The notes: a model not told the origin generated them from the sequence alone. Shown: positions 19,740 to 30,148, counted from the stretch's first letter. The stretch is 34,630 bases of DNA from Chara braunii (GCA_003427395.1 BFEA01000587.1:925367-959996), one strand, 5' to 3'. A program made the numbers and translations.

Positions 19740-21058
19740 ATGAAGAAGAAGAGAGTGAAAAGAAGGAAGAAGAGATATTTTTCTTCTTTAAAGAATATGA
19801 TGAAAATTATCAAAAGATTGGCAGAAAGATGGAAAAAGGGGCAGCTAAAAGAATATTATTGTAAAGATTCAAGGAAGAAATTCAGACTAAAAAGAGGACA
19901 TCTCTTTGTGGATGGTAAGGGAGGCATACCTCCACTAAGAGTGGTCTGTGCTAAAGAGAGGCAGTTAGAGATAATTGTTGCTCTGCATGAGGGGGTTGCC
20001 GGTGGTCACAGGGCTGCTGAAGCAACCTACTCTAAGACTGTGAAACTCTACTTTTGGCCTGGCATGAGACACTTGATTTTCAGATATTGTAAATCGTGTG
20101 TCTTATGTCAAAAGAGGTCTACCACGAGGATGATTGAGTCCCTATTCCCTACAATCCGCGTAGAGCCAGGTAGTAGAGTTCATTTGGATTTCATCACTAT
20201 GCCTCAAGGCAAAGGTGGGATGAGATACATACGTAACATGAAAGATAATTTATCTCGATACGTTGAGGCAAAAACTCTGAAAAGGAAGACAGCCGAACAA
20301 GTGGTTGATTGGATAGAGGAAATCTATCTCAGGTATACTTTTACCAGAGAATTTGTTGCAGACAGAGGATCAGAATTCGGAAATGAGGTCGTCAGAAGAA
20401 TTACACTCAGATTGGCTGTCAGAATTCGGTATGTGACTACTTACCATCCTCAAGCGAATGCCTCTGTTGAGAGAGGCTACAAAACTCTGAAAGATTCATT
20501 GGCCAAGTGGTATGAAGGGAAACTCAGTAATTGGCGAAAGGTGTTAAAAGCTGTTGTATATGCTGATAATATCACAGTCAAGAGAACAACTGGTTATGCA
20601 CCTTTTACTTTGTGGTACGGGCGATATGCTACACTGCCAATTGAGAGTATTGTCAAGACATAGTCAAGTCAAGAAAGCGACAGAGATTATTCTATTTCAG
20701 AACTCCTTCAGATCAGAATGAGGCAGATATCTGAAGTTGATCAGACAGTAATGGATGCAGCAGAGAGAATGGCATCCAGCAGACTATCGGATCAAGAAAG
20801 ATGGAACAAGAAAAGATATATAAGAAAAGAGAAATTGAAGATCGGAAATATTGTCCTTCTGTTTGACAGTTCTCTTGAGACACAATGGACTAAAACATTG
20901 AAGCCTAGATGGTTTGGTCCTTACAAAATCACTGGAGAGGCAGAAGGCAAGGTTTATGAGATTTCAGAAATGGACGGATCCAGAGTTCACCACATGGTGT
21001 CAGGGTCAAGACTTCGTAAGTTTATCTTCAGAGATCCTGACTTGATCCCTACAGTGAC
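19740..21058 (+). pseudogene. int: Integrase with GPY/F module, 3' end in a gap
   Basis: One frame broken only by TAG 20661-20663. The N-terminal zinc domain is complete: His 83 and His 90 (HX6H), then Cys 120 and Cys 123 at X29. The catalytic triad is present: Asp 150 in VHLDFI (20187), Asp 208 in VADRGSEF (20361) and Glu 244 in NASVERGYK (20469), giving the canonical D-X35-E. A GPY/F motif, RWFGPYKI, lies at about 20907-20927. No chromodomain is visible before the N gap at 21059. The first 60 residues are basic and probably out of frame (see the tether). It joins cDNA to host DNA. Apart from the single stop this is the best preserved enzyme of the element. Confidence 0.93.
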
Positions 21059-21228
21059 NNNNNNNNNNNNNNNNNNNNNNNNNNNNNNNNNNNNNNNNNN
21101 NNNNNNNNNNNNNNNNNNNNNNNNNNNNNNNNNNNNNNNNNNNNNNNNNNNNNNNNNNNNNNNNNNNNNNNNNNNNNNNNNNNNNNNNNNNNNNNNNNNN
21201 NNNNNNNNNNNNNNNNNNNNNNNNNNNN
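21059..21228. other. Assembly gap of 170 N
   Basis: A run of N directly after the integrase C-terminus. It hides the stop codon and any short 3' domain. The real length may differ from 170. Confidence 0.99.
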
Positions 21229-21273
21229 TTATCAGCAGACAATGATCATTCTTGCATAGTGAATTCAACATTT

Positions 21274-21345
21274 CAGTTTCACTATTCCAGTTTCAGTACT
21301 CCAGTTTCAGCATCTTAGTTGCAATATTCCAGTTTTCAGCAAGTC
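21274..21345 (+). repeat. 14-bp tandem repeat, five units
   Basis: Units CAGTTTCACTATTC, CAGTTTCAGTACTC, CAGTTTCAGCATCT and TAGTTGCAATATTC follow at exactly 14 bases, then a slightly longer CAGTTTTCAGCAAGTC. Confidence 0.8.
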
Positions 21346-21573
21346 ATTTCGTTATCTATTTCAGCAAGCAACCGAGTTAATGGGACTATATCTTTGATGC
21401 TGTGCTGCTGTCGTTCCATGAATGTCAAATCCTGAGAGTGGGAAGTAACTGTGAGTACATTTCTGAGAGCATTGACACAAGTGTCAAGGTCTGAGAAGCT
21501 CATGGTTGTGGCACATCAAATGATATAAGCAGTACTATTGTTATCACTAAGAGAAATCATGATGGGCGTACAT

Positions 21574-21745
21574 AAGTTCAGTTCTGCCTGACTGAGAGTT
21601 ATCAGCAAAAGGGTTTCGTGTCTCTGACTAAGTTGCCCATCCAAGAGATTCAGATGAAGGCAGACATAAAGAAGTTCAGTTTTACTTGACTAAGAGTGGT
21701 CAGTAGAGGAACTTCGTGCTTATTGGCTAAGAGTCTGTCTTCACG
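21574..21745 (+). repeat. Two degenerate units of about 98 bp
   Basis: Both units start AAGTTCAGTT (21574 and 21672) and share the order TGACT-AGAG, TCAG-A, TTCGTG, GGCTAAG or GACTAAG, and CAGATGA at matching offsets. Identity is moderate. Confidence 0.6.
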
Positions 21746-21750
21746 CAGAT

Positions 21751-21967
21751 GAGGGAAGGGACCTCTCTGAGATCAGTATTCAGTATTTCCTTGAGACTGA
21801 AGGGATGTCTCGTGGAAAAAAAATCCCAGTTGAGGGAAGGGACCTCTCTAGGGCTAACACTAAGTCTTTGCTTGAGGCTGAAGGGAGGTCTCTTGCGAAC
21901 CCTTAATATTGGCTAGCATGTTATTGTTCAATGCCTCTTGAGACTTAACGGAGGTCTCTTGGGAAAT
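21751..21967 (+). repeat. GAGGGAAGGGACCTCTCT repeat, 81-bp units
   Basis: GAGGGAAGGGACCTCTCT occurs at 21751 and 21832. Each is followed by CTTGAG(A/G)CTGAAGGGA(T/G)GTCTC about 40 bases later. A third, partial unit with CTTGAGACTTAACGGAGGTCTCTTG ends near 21967. Confidence 0.75.
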
Positions 21968-22079
21968 GTTTGTTCTGTTATGGGGCGAGGGCAGTCTGCT
22001 TGTGGGATTATGCTATGCTTGTCTGACTGTATGTGCATGGGGTTTTCTTCTCTGACCTAAGGACGCGTTGATTGTCGGG

Positions 22080-22380
22080 GCCAGCCAGAGCCTTACCGCA
22101 GTAGGTTGCAATCTGATGGGGTCAGCAGGTCCCCGACGCGAGTGTCGAATTTCGTAACTGAGGCTATGACTCCGGGAGTCTGGCCTATGAGGCTAAAAGG
22201 GGTCGGCTGAAACCCTACCGCAGTCAGAGGATGCAATCCACTGAGGTTAGCCAGAACCTGGAACTGTGGTTAGACCGGGTCCCACGTTCAAAATTCTGGG
22301 CGGGGTAGCCAGCGTCCTTGGCCAAAAACTGGTAGGTGAGCCGGTCCCTCACCGTAGTGGTCAAATCCGGATTCGGGACA
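22080..22380 (+). repeat. Degenerate 120-130 bp repeat with (A/T)CCGCAGT core
   Basis: Three related blocks occur: CCTTACCGCAGTAGG at 22091, CCCTACCGCAGTCAG at about 22212 and CCCTCACCGTAGTGG at about 22346. Each is followed by a (T/A)GCAATC or AAATCC stretch and preceded by GCCAGAG, GCTGAAA or GAGCCGG. Divergence is high. Confidence 0.45.
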
Positions 22381-22825
22381 GTTTGACTAACGGGGGACGT
22401 CTACTGTCATATGGTGACCAGACCCGCTATAGTCTGGGTGTCCTGGTGAGAGTGCCAAAGGGCTGTCATACTCGAGTAGTGGGTATGATTGGTCCTGACC
22501 TTGAGGCAGGTCAAAAGGGCTGTCAAGACAAATGGTCTGACTAGTCCTGGCCTGAGGCGGGCCGAATGAGGTATGTCAGACTGACGAGACGTCTGATATT
22601 CCTCGCCAGTGGTGGGCCGAAACCAAGGCAATCAATAAATCCTGGGTATGAAGAGTTGTTATGTATTAATTGTTATCATTATTTATTATTTTATTTATGG
22701 GTTTATTTTAATTTATTTATGTTTAACTGCTGGTTGTCAGAGAGTCTGCTTGCTGGGCATGATTGTTGTCTATGGGACTTGCTGGTTTTGCAGGTATACG
22801 GATAATTGTCTGAAGCTCCCACACC

Positions 22826-22842
22826 AGGAAAAAGAAAAAGGG
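22826..22842 (+). promoter_or_regulatory. Candidate polypurine tract
   Basis: AGGAAAAAGAAAAAGGG is the longest pure purine run between integrase and segment Y and is followed by TTTGG. In Ty3/gypsy elements a purine tract primes plus-strand cDNA immediately upstream of the 3' LTR. If this is it, the LTR would start near 22845, inside what is treated here as the 3' region, and the first copy would be truncated at its left end by the rearrangement at 3555. Confidence 0.25.
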
Positions 22843-25800
22843 TTTGGTATCCCCGTCAGGTGCTTGAGAAACTGAGAAGACGTCTCACTCAGGCCAGAGA
22901 ACAAAAAAGAGAGTTTGGTATGCCCTACTTTCAGCATGGCAGACAGAGCAAGTACCCCCATTACAGGGGTCATCCTTGGCATAAATGCCTGATCAAGAGC
23001 TAAGGTAACCTCCATGTGAAAAGCCAGCGGTTGAACGGGTCAAACATTCAGACAAAATCCTTCTTAAGATTTTATTTGGTGGCTGACAAGCGGCCTGGTT
23101 CACGAGGAACCTGCGTCCCTGGCCTTAAGGAAGCCAAACTCTTAGGCCTTGGACGCTATAGAATGGACAGTGAACTGAAAATCTTATGAGCCGAAATCAG
23201 ACTTAGAAAGCAGAGAAGAAGTCGCGCTTATACAGGACGTAAAAGACAGCCATGAGCTAAGAGAAAGAGGAGAAAGAAGATGCTGAAAAGAAGACAGTGA
23301 TTGGGATGATGGGGTGATGAGACAGTACATGGAACAGAAGGAGGCGGAACGGACACTATGGCCTTGCTTACGGTTGGAGTGGGAGGAGCTCTAGGAAAAT
23401 GAGGGGGAGAAAAAGCACAGGGGGTACTATAGCGCGCATCAAATTTTTTACGAAGGTACTCCATCCTGTCAAGGGATGGAGTCTTCTCGTACCACCCTGA
23501 TGATGGATAACGTGGATAGGGCCTCGGATGCGCGTAGCCTCTTGGTTATTCCTCCTCCTCCTCCTCTGAACTGTAGGAGCGCCGTGCCCTAACCGGTGGC
23601 TCCTCTTTGGCATTTCCTGTCCTACCTCCTCTTCCTCGACCCTGTCCACCACGTGCCTCAGGCATGGCGGAGATCGAGTCTAGTTATTAAGGGAGGGATG
23701 AGAGACTGAGGATGTTGCACTAGGACCTATGATTAGAAGGATACTATGTGAAAAGAGTTTGCGGTGAGTAAGTAGGAACGGGACGAGTTCTAAGGGGGAA
23801 AACAGAACAGAGGGAAAAAACAAGGGGAGGACAGCCGAACTCTGATGATGATGATAGCATACCGCCACACAAGAGAGAGGTGGTATGATTGGGTTCTTAC
23901 AGGCAGGGGGGGCAATCATGAGTGACCAGCAGGCTTACTCGAAGAAATCAGCTGCGTTCATGCGACTAACGCATTGATGACTGTCCATTCGTATAAACAT
24001 GCTAAGATCAGATGAGATATGAGGTTGCTTATGACCCGATGAGGCAAGGCAGAGAGAGAGGGGCTTTTGCGTGATCGAGCCAGACGTAGGTGAGACAAAC
24101 GTACGAGACCATCTTCGTTGGCGTCGTCAATAATACACTGAAGGATTGAGTGTCGTGATGAGTCTCAGGTGGTCGGGGAGTGAAGCTGTGAAATCACCAA
24201 TCTAAGAAGAATGAGTGATGCTTCTGAAAACACGGCGACAACTATCATTAGATGTTTCACTTGAGAGGTAACAGCTAAGTTGCGTGAGCATCAGTAGTTT
24301 TCGCCCTATAGTCTCCTGTTGTTGTTAGCTGATTTCCTGTCGGGTTCGACAACGGCGTTGCATTTGCCTCACCTCGGTCTAGTATCAGGTAAGACATCAT
24401 AGCAAGCTTTGTTCATGCCAGGTCGAACCTGGAGAGAATGTATAGTTGCCTATTGCTTCAATAACTTTGTTTCTGATTTGAGCAGATCCTTATCATCAGC
24501 GTGTAGAAATTACTCTGTTGTTTACCAATCGTTATTAGAGTAACTGATCTCAACTTTTGGGGGAATCAAAGGCTGGCGCGATTCCCCGAGAGTCTTATGC
24601 AAGAAACGGCAGAGTGAATGTGGGTACACAATGTGCACGGGTTGCGGAATATTAAGCGGCCTTTCTACACCCGTGCTGAGAGTTTTAATCTAAAGAGGGG
24701 TGGGAAACTCGAATATGGCTCTGTTTTAGACATCGTACCTTCGTTAGCGAACTTCACTGGGTTGAGCCTGATTTTTTTCTTCTTCTCTAGATTGCTTGGA
24801 CATCCCGAGAATAGAAGTCGTATGAACGAGAGGTTGTTTGTGATCAACATTTAATTGAGTGTAAAACACATGAGTTTGTGCATGCTGGTGAATAACTATG
24901 CTGTAGGACTGCATTGTGTGACGATGTTGTATGACTTCACTGTGTGATAATGTTACAAGACTGTATCGTGCAACTGCATAGCGTGATTGTCTCGTGTGAC
25001 GACACCGTGCGTGAGCCAAGTGCAGCAGGTGCGCTTGGGAAGCTAATGTCAGCCTGATTGGAGTATGCAAGGAGCCAATGTGAGGGGATGACGTGTGAAA
25101 AGGGTTAGTTAGGTGAGAGTCTATTTCTCCCCTCGTTTTCACGAGTCGAATTTCAGTTGATCATGTTTTCCTTCATTTTGTAGTAAAGTGAGAGTCGATC
25201 AAGTATTGTTATTTTCGTTTTCTATTGCATAATAAAGAGTTTCTTTTCCCTTATTGTTGAGTTTTTCCCCCGGTGATTAACGAAGTGGTCTGAATAAGGT
25301 CGAGGGCTTAGCGATAAACGTAAAGTCTACTTTCTGTTTACGATTAATTGTTGAAGCCCCCGCTTACCATTCAAGGTTATTTTGAGTTTGGCGCCCTAGT
25401 ATTTGAGGAAAAGGGGGATGTCCAGTATATATGATTTCTGCCTGTAAGGGACCTTTCATGAGTAGACGGGAGTTACTCCTAAGGAGGGTCGCGTATCTAC
25501 TTGCAAAATTCTTTCTCGATGGAGACTAGTAGCATGTGATGAAAAGGGCCTGACTACTGCTAAGTCCAAGAAACTATTTAACAACTTGTGTTCTAACGAA
25601 ACTCATCGAGAGCATGATCTCAGAACAGCTTACAACACCATGCCTTCACTGGACAAGCCTGTCGTTTAAAGTAGTGAGTCAGGATTCGAACTGCAAGAGC
25701 GTTACCGCCGGAAGCTTAGTGAACTGTAACATGACGGGTAGCGGTCAGCTACCTAGCCTGACAATTACTGAGCGTGAGACTCAGTAGTGTACAGGGACCA

Positions 25801-26244
25801 GGGTTGTGAATTGTTTAGGTCATTCCATGATCACGTGGCTACCCTCGGTGCTCTGCGCAAAATGTGGAAACTCCCCTCGTATGAAAACTGAGAAAGCCCG
25901 AGTGTCGTTCTTGTGTAAAGTACGGAACTCGGGGCATTTTAATCGGCTTTCAGTTTGCAATTCGCTACAGTCATTCTTCCTTTTGGAAAACAGCATCTAT
26001 AAACAACAATCAGAGATACCATCCGGGAACAATGATCAGAGAACGGCAGTCTGAAGTAGCAAGAGAAAACAGCATTCAGACGCAACATTCAGGAGAATAC
26101 TATTCTGAAATCCAGTACTTCTAATTGTACTCAGGCCAGTACTAGAACTTGGCATTCTGAAAACGCGGTGGAAACAACAATCATCCAATAGTCCTCTCAT
26201 GCTTAGATCACCCAAGAGTCATCCGCCTCAAGTCCGGCGAACTG

Positions 26245-26522
26245 ATGCAGGGAGGATTCGACAAAGGTATGGCGGACTTCAACTCAGTTAGAGTCTCATA
26301 TTCTCTGTATCAGGGCACTACCGAGACCTGAAGGAGAGTGCAATCGAAGAGTACAGCCAACAGACTATAGTGATGATGGAACACGCACTGTCCCTTGTGA
26401 GAAGTCATACAAAAATCGAGTACACATACTTCCTGCATGACACAAATGAAAAATTATGTGCCATTATGACTTCTGAGGGTACTGCTGAGGAAGCGAGGAG
26501 GACTGTTGGCAACCAACCGTGA
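26245..26522 (+). pseudogene. Accessory ORF a, frameshifted copy
   Basis: ATG 26245-26247 is kept. After about 28 codons a one-base loss (GAGACCTGAAGGAG against GATCTTGAGGGAG in the first copy) creates an immediate TGA. The remaining frame continues to TGA 26520-26522 with the VMMEHALS and EARRTVG blocks preserved. Confidence 0.55.
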
Positions 26523-26662
26523 AGAGCTTTATTTTCTATGCAAGGACAGTTCTTTTATTTGGAAATTTAACAATCATTTAATCAGCAATCAATCATCAGC
26601 AGTCAGTTGCTAGTGATCAGCGTCTAGCAATCAGTTCCGGCAATCAGTTCCCTGCAGTCAGT

Positions 26663-27394
26663 TTGGCAGCCAGTTCTCAGGGACCGTCTGATCAGTCTGT
26701 ACTAGCAAGAGTACTCATGAACACAATTCAGTCTACTCCGGTCAGTGAGTCATTGTTGGCCAGCCTCAACAGAATTTCATGCAAAGAGGCTTTCCATTAT
26801 CAGTATGTTAGTGGCATTGGTTTCAAACAGGGAGATCTGTCAATCTTCATTGTCCAGATCAGTTTTGCAGATGACACTATCCACGATCTGAGGCCTTACT
26901 TGAAGAAGGGCAAGGAGACATATGAACTTTTTGATCTAGTCTAGATCTCAGCCACTGAATATCTTGAGCAGAGAGAGAGGAAGCTTGATGAGAGTAACAC
27001 TACATTGATTCGCTGCTTCGGGCCTTCGCTCTATACTGCCTATCCTAGGCTTCCAGTCCCTTATCTTCTTACAGACGGCACAAGTTGGCTGGATGTGATC
27101 GGTTTGGCAATAAGATATATCTCTCCTGCGGTAATCGACATTGAGGCATTAACCGAGCCTACCGAGTATCCCTACCTCACGCGAGGAGTCTTTTCAGTGG
27201 ATGGAGTGCCTACCTTGTAGGAGGAGTTATGCTCCATGGTTGATTACCGTGTCATGTGCCTTGGATGGTCATGTTAAGAGCTTGCTGGCTACANGTGGCT
27301 TTTTGTTACGAGGCCTCCGTCTCAGAATGTACGTGGACATGGAACACGGAACCAGAGAAGATCAATGAAAAGAGATTCAGAGAGACTGACCTGA
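26663..27394 (+). pseudogene. Accessory ORF 0, third copy
   Basis: This copy lacks the one-base loss seen in the other two, so one frame links the N-terminal block to the C-terminal half (SPAVIDIEALTEPTEYPYL, then GVFSVDG). It does carry TAG at 26942-26944, TAG at 27218-27220 and TAA near 27276, and an N at 27293. The C-terminal stop is TGA 27392-27394. Comparing the three copies shows each defect is private or shared by at most two, so an intact ancestor of about 240 residues is likely. Confidence 0.6.
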
Positions 27395-27565
27395 GGGATG
27401 AGTGAGAACTATTGAGAGGTGCTGACCATGTTTGTTCACATGTACTTTCTGAGATTATTATGAGTCCTCATTCTTCCCTCATTCAATTCTCCATGTCCTT
27501 GCTCGAGTCAGTCAGTCTTATTTTCTGCATTATTCTTGCTTGATAATTTGCCTTCGTGGATGCTT

Positions 27566-27859
27566 TGTCACAGTTTTCAAAATCAGATTGACATATTTGA
27601 TGCATGCATAGCACCCCATAATTTTATGATTATTATTTGCATGATTCTCTGCTGTNCCGAATCAAAATAAAACATTCATAAGAGCGGGGACCGGCAAAGA
27701 CCGCAATTGAAGGGTCTCGCTCGAAGTCGGACACACACAGTTGGAAGGGATTTGCATTATTTAATTTATTCTATTTATTACAATCATATACAAAATCCTG
27801 CGTGACAGCCTCTTGGTTTTCCGGTCACCCGAGGTGGCTCGGCTGGAAAAAGTGTGACA
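27566..27859 (+). promoter_or_regulatory. LTR 3' portion (or complete short LTR), second copy
   Basis: Begins TGTCACAG and ends GTGTGACA, giving a perfect 7-base inverted terminus, with AATAAA at 27666-27671. Same 294-base length as 12687-12980. Only TG...CA is required of an LTR, and the upstream sequence is shared too, so the start is not proven. No purine tract precedes it. Confidence 0.5.
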
Positions 27860-27863
27860 AAAA

Positions 27864-27882
27864 TGGCGCCCTTGCCGGGGAC
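27864..27882 (+). promoter_or_regulatory. Primer-binding site, tRNA-Asp-like
   Basis: TGGCGCCCTTGCCGGGGAC lies four bases after the CA that ends the putative LTR. It closely matches the complement of a eukaryotic tRNA-Asp 3' end as used by plant Tat/Ogre elements (TGGCGCCGTTGCCGGGGA, from memory), differing at one position within the first 18. This fixes the strand and the 3' limit of the LTR better than any other signal here. The host tRNA cannot be checked from this window. Confidence 0.7.
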
Positions 27883-28196
27883 ATGATAAGATTTTCGTGT
27901 CCGGAACGAACCTGGGTCATCGTCATCTTTGAGCTTTGATCAGAACTTGAGAACTGTTGATATTTTTGTGAGCTTCATGTTAACTTTTTTATTCTCATTT
28001 AAGTCTCAATTTTCTTGAGAATCACGACTGCTAACTGTGATTTATTTCTTCCTTATGTGAGGTGCCACACTGGATCGGAAAAAGGAGATTGATGTTATTG
28101 ATTAGAGAGAATCGAGCTTGATACCAGGTATGCCCAATTATCGCTCAAACACACCGAAAGGAACTGAAAGAAAGAGAGTGAGACGGATAGAGACAA

Positions 28197-28610
28197 ATGC
28201 TGATCGACGGTGCTCTGAAAGAGTTGTCAAAAATTACCACAAGAGGGATATTTCCTTACTGATATGAGGCTTGCTGGGACCATCGTTCTTGTGGCCCAAC
28301 CATCTGCGTAGTGCTGACTCACTTCTTGGAGGCAGATATCTACGATATCCGCCCGTATGTCAAGGAAGGAGGCAGTAATGATGGTGAGAAGTTTAATTGG
28401 TTATGGGATATCGTGATCCAATTTATTTATGATGCGAAGGCAGACTTGATCAAACAAAAAAAGAAAGTGGAATGAGGTATAATGTCAGTAACATACAAGA
28501 CTATTACAATCCCTCCTATACGTGACAGCTATTGTGACGAGAGTAACTGGCTACCGATAATCAACATGGTATTAGCAAGAGAGAAAAGAAACGGTGGTCA
28601 TGAGAGCTGA
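28197..28610 (+). pseudogene. Accessory ORF I, second copy
   Basis: ATG 28197, end TGA 28608-28610. TGA replaces AGA in the FPYRYE block and TGG in the KVEWG block (28473-28475). The Trp near the end, lost in the first copy, is intact here (NWLPIINMVLA), which shows the longer form is ancestral. Confidence 0.6.
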
Positions 28611-28945
28611 AGAGATTTCAGCAGAAGTAATCAAACAAAGAAGGTCAAATTTTGGCAGAGGTTCGGGTCCAAGTCAAGAGAAGATTGAATGTCTCCTAAG
28701 GTCACTGAATACTCTTAGCAGGAGAGAAACATTTTCATATGAAGTTGTCAGGTATGAGATGGTCGACAGCGGATGGGAGCAGGAACAGTTATATGTACTA
28801 AAATTCTATTTCACAGATCTGGATGTGTATGATGTGAGAATCTATATTCCAAAAGAAAGAAGCACTGATGCAGTATATGAGAGGTGATGGGGATTTGCTG
28901 AACAGTTAGTACTGAGAGAGAAAGAGAGACTTGAGAGAGAAAGAG
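28600..28945 (+). pseudogene. Accessory ORF II, second copy, truncated by rearrangement
   Basis: ATG 28600, overlapping the end of ORF I as in the first copy. The Trp of SGWEQEQ is intact. TGA at 28885-28887 replaces the Cys codon of the first copy. The reading is lost at 28945, where the DNA switches to minus-oriented RNase H. Confidence 0.6.
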
Positions 28946-29390
28946 ATGCTGGGACGTTCATAATCCTCATCATCTTTTTCATTAAGAAAATTATCAACAT
29001 AGGTGGATTCTTCAATTTTTCTATTCACTTCTTCTTCTTTTTCTCGCCACTCAATCCGGCTTAAGTCATCCGCTCTGTTCTTCTCTGTGAGAATTTTTTC
29101 GAGCTTAAAATCATATGTCAAGATGAAGGCGATTCATCTGCTGACCGTTGGATCTACCTGTTGGTGTTTTTTAATGGCATCAATCATAGCAGATGCATTT
29201 GTCCTCAGGATGAATCTCCTCCCCAAGACGTAGTGCCTGAAGCACCTGAGGCTATGGATGATTGACAGTAGCTCTTTCCTGAATTGAGTGTAGTCTTTTT
29301 CAGTAGAATTAAGGGTTCTGCTCTCAAATCTCAGAGGTCTTTCTCTCCCGTTTTCATCTATCTGAATAAGCACTCTACCCAGAGCCACTG
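28946..29390 (-). pseudogene. pol: Inverted RNase H fragment
   Basis: Read on the minus strand from 29390 it matches 19124 to about 19545: ALGRVLIQ, LRFESRTLNSTEKDYTQFRKELLS, FILRTNAS, NRADDLSRIEW and YVDNFLNEKDDEDYE. There is one internal stop, TGA at 29134-29136 (TGG elsewhere). The Asp of RTDAS is Asn here. The left end abuts accessory ORF II at 28945 and the right end joins an upstream-unit fragment at 29391. Confidence 0.88.
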
Positions 29391-30060
29391 TTCCCTCAAG
29401 ATTCCTGCTTGAAGTCTGTTACTCTTTTCTCAATAAACCAAGGTCTCCCAGTTTCGACCCCCTTTTATTCAACATTTTTCCACTACACAGTCAACGTCAA
29501 GGGGTCTCTCGACTTGAGGATACTCAAATGACGTTTAGACAGTACTAAAAACAAGTACTCAGAGTAGCCTTTAATATTCAAGGCAGTGCCTTGAAAAGTT
29601 CTCAGTGATGTGTTTGGTACTCGGGACCGTACTCGAAGCAATACTCAAGGCAGTATCTAACAAACAAGGCCCTGACCAGGGATGGTAGCTAATTTTGCAA
29701 ACGGTGACCTCAAACAGCACTTAGTTCGGCAACCAGTAATCACCACCTCGTTTGGCTCTCAGTCGACGACCTCTACAGCATCCAGTTTTACAATTAAGCG
29801 GCAGTCAATGAGCAATATTTAGTCCTTCATCAACAATTATTCAGTAATATCCAGTTCTCAATCAAGAACTAACCAACATCCAGCCAGCAACTGTAGTTAA
29901 GAGTGGCGATCAGAAAACTTGACTAGGAACAGTGCTCAAGATAACAATCAGAACATTACTCAGAACTGTAACCAGAACTACGCTCTTAGCTGTACTTAGG
30001 ACGGTTCTTGGAATAGCACTAAGAGCGGAATTCAGTATTCAAGGCAATACTTGGGACAGT
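29391..30060 (+). repeat. Upstream-unit fragment (matches about 10306-10980)
   Basis: Matches the region of the GAGTACT array, in plus orientation, from TCAAGATTCCTG to TTGGGACAGTACT. It contains no gene. Its left edge is at the same unit position (about 10306) where the minus-oriented fragment starting at 32567 ends. Confidence 0.85.
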
Positions 30061-30073
30061 ACTGAGAGAGAAA

Positions 30074-30148
30074 GAGGTAGTACTGAGAGAGTAACAGATG
30101 CTCGGACGTTCATAATCCCAACATCTCTTTCTCTCTCAGTACTACCTC
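30074..30148. repeat. Perfect-loop hairpin at a junction
   Basis: A 27-base arm (30074-30100) pairs with 30122-30148 at 25 of 27 positions around a 21-base loop containing GGACGTTCATAATCC. The arm sequence GAGGTAGTACTGAGAGAG comes from accessory ORF II (14023-14045). It sits between the upstream-unit fragment and a plus-oriented RNase H fragment. Confidence 0.85.

Larger units (their letters stand above)
21229..23095 (+). other. 3' non-coding region of the element
   Basis: About 1.87 kb with no convincing gene, composed largely of degenerate tandem families listed separately. A basic 65-codon frame at 22806-23003 (KRKRVWYPRQ, then KLRRRLTQAREQKRE) starts at TTG and is not recognised. It overlaps the purine tract at 22826 and may be fortuitous. 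The region ends where segment Y begins at 23096. Confidence 0.6.
3561..27859 (+). mobile_element. Ty3/gypsy-type LTR retrotransposon, decayed, with duplicated flanking unit
   Basis: Two direct repeats (3561-12980 and 23096-27859) flank a region with a primer-binding site, accessory ORFs, gag, protease, RT, RNase H and integrase in Ty3/gypsy order. Both repeats end in ACA followed by AAAA and then the primer site. If they are the LTRs, the 5' one is 9.4 kb and the 3' one 4.8 kb after deletions. A second reading is that the LTR is only the last 294 bases and the elements sit in tandem. Stops occur in nearly every ORF, so the element is non-autonomous today. Homology continues past 27859 into the primer site of a second, broken element. 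Confidence 0.75.
23096..28945 (+). repeat. Second direct copy of the upstream unit, LTR end, primer site and accessory ORFs I-II
   Basis: Matches 3561-14060 in order and orientation, with three deletions relative to the first copy: 4239-7105, 7131-7500 and about 9645-11055. It covers Y (23096-23764), Z (23805-25410), accessory ORFs a and 0, the LTR end, the primer site and ORFs I and II. At 28945 it stops within the GAGAGA-rich helix of ORF II and meets minus-oriented RNase H sequence. The first copy carries 4-5 times as many distinguishing changes in the primer site, so the two have drifted independently. The gene-free stretch 23765-26244 holds only segment Z and the weak frames described for the first copy. 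Confidence 0.93.

Noticed and set aside
21746-22640. Possible CRISPR-like array from the repeated GAGGGAAGGGACC blocks
   Set aside because: Only two or three diverged units, no constant repeat-spacer size and a eukaryotic retrotransposon context. These are ordinary degenerate tandem repeats.
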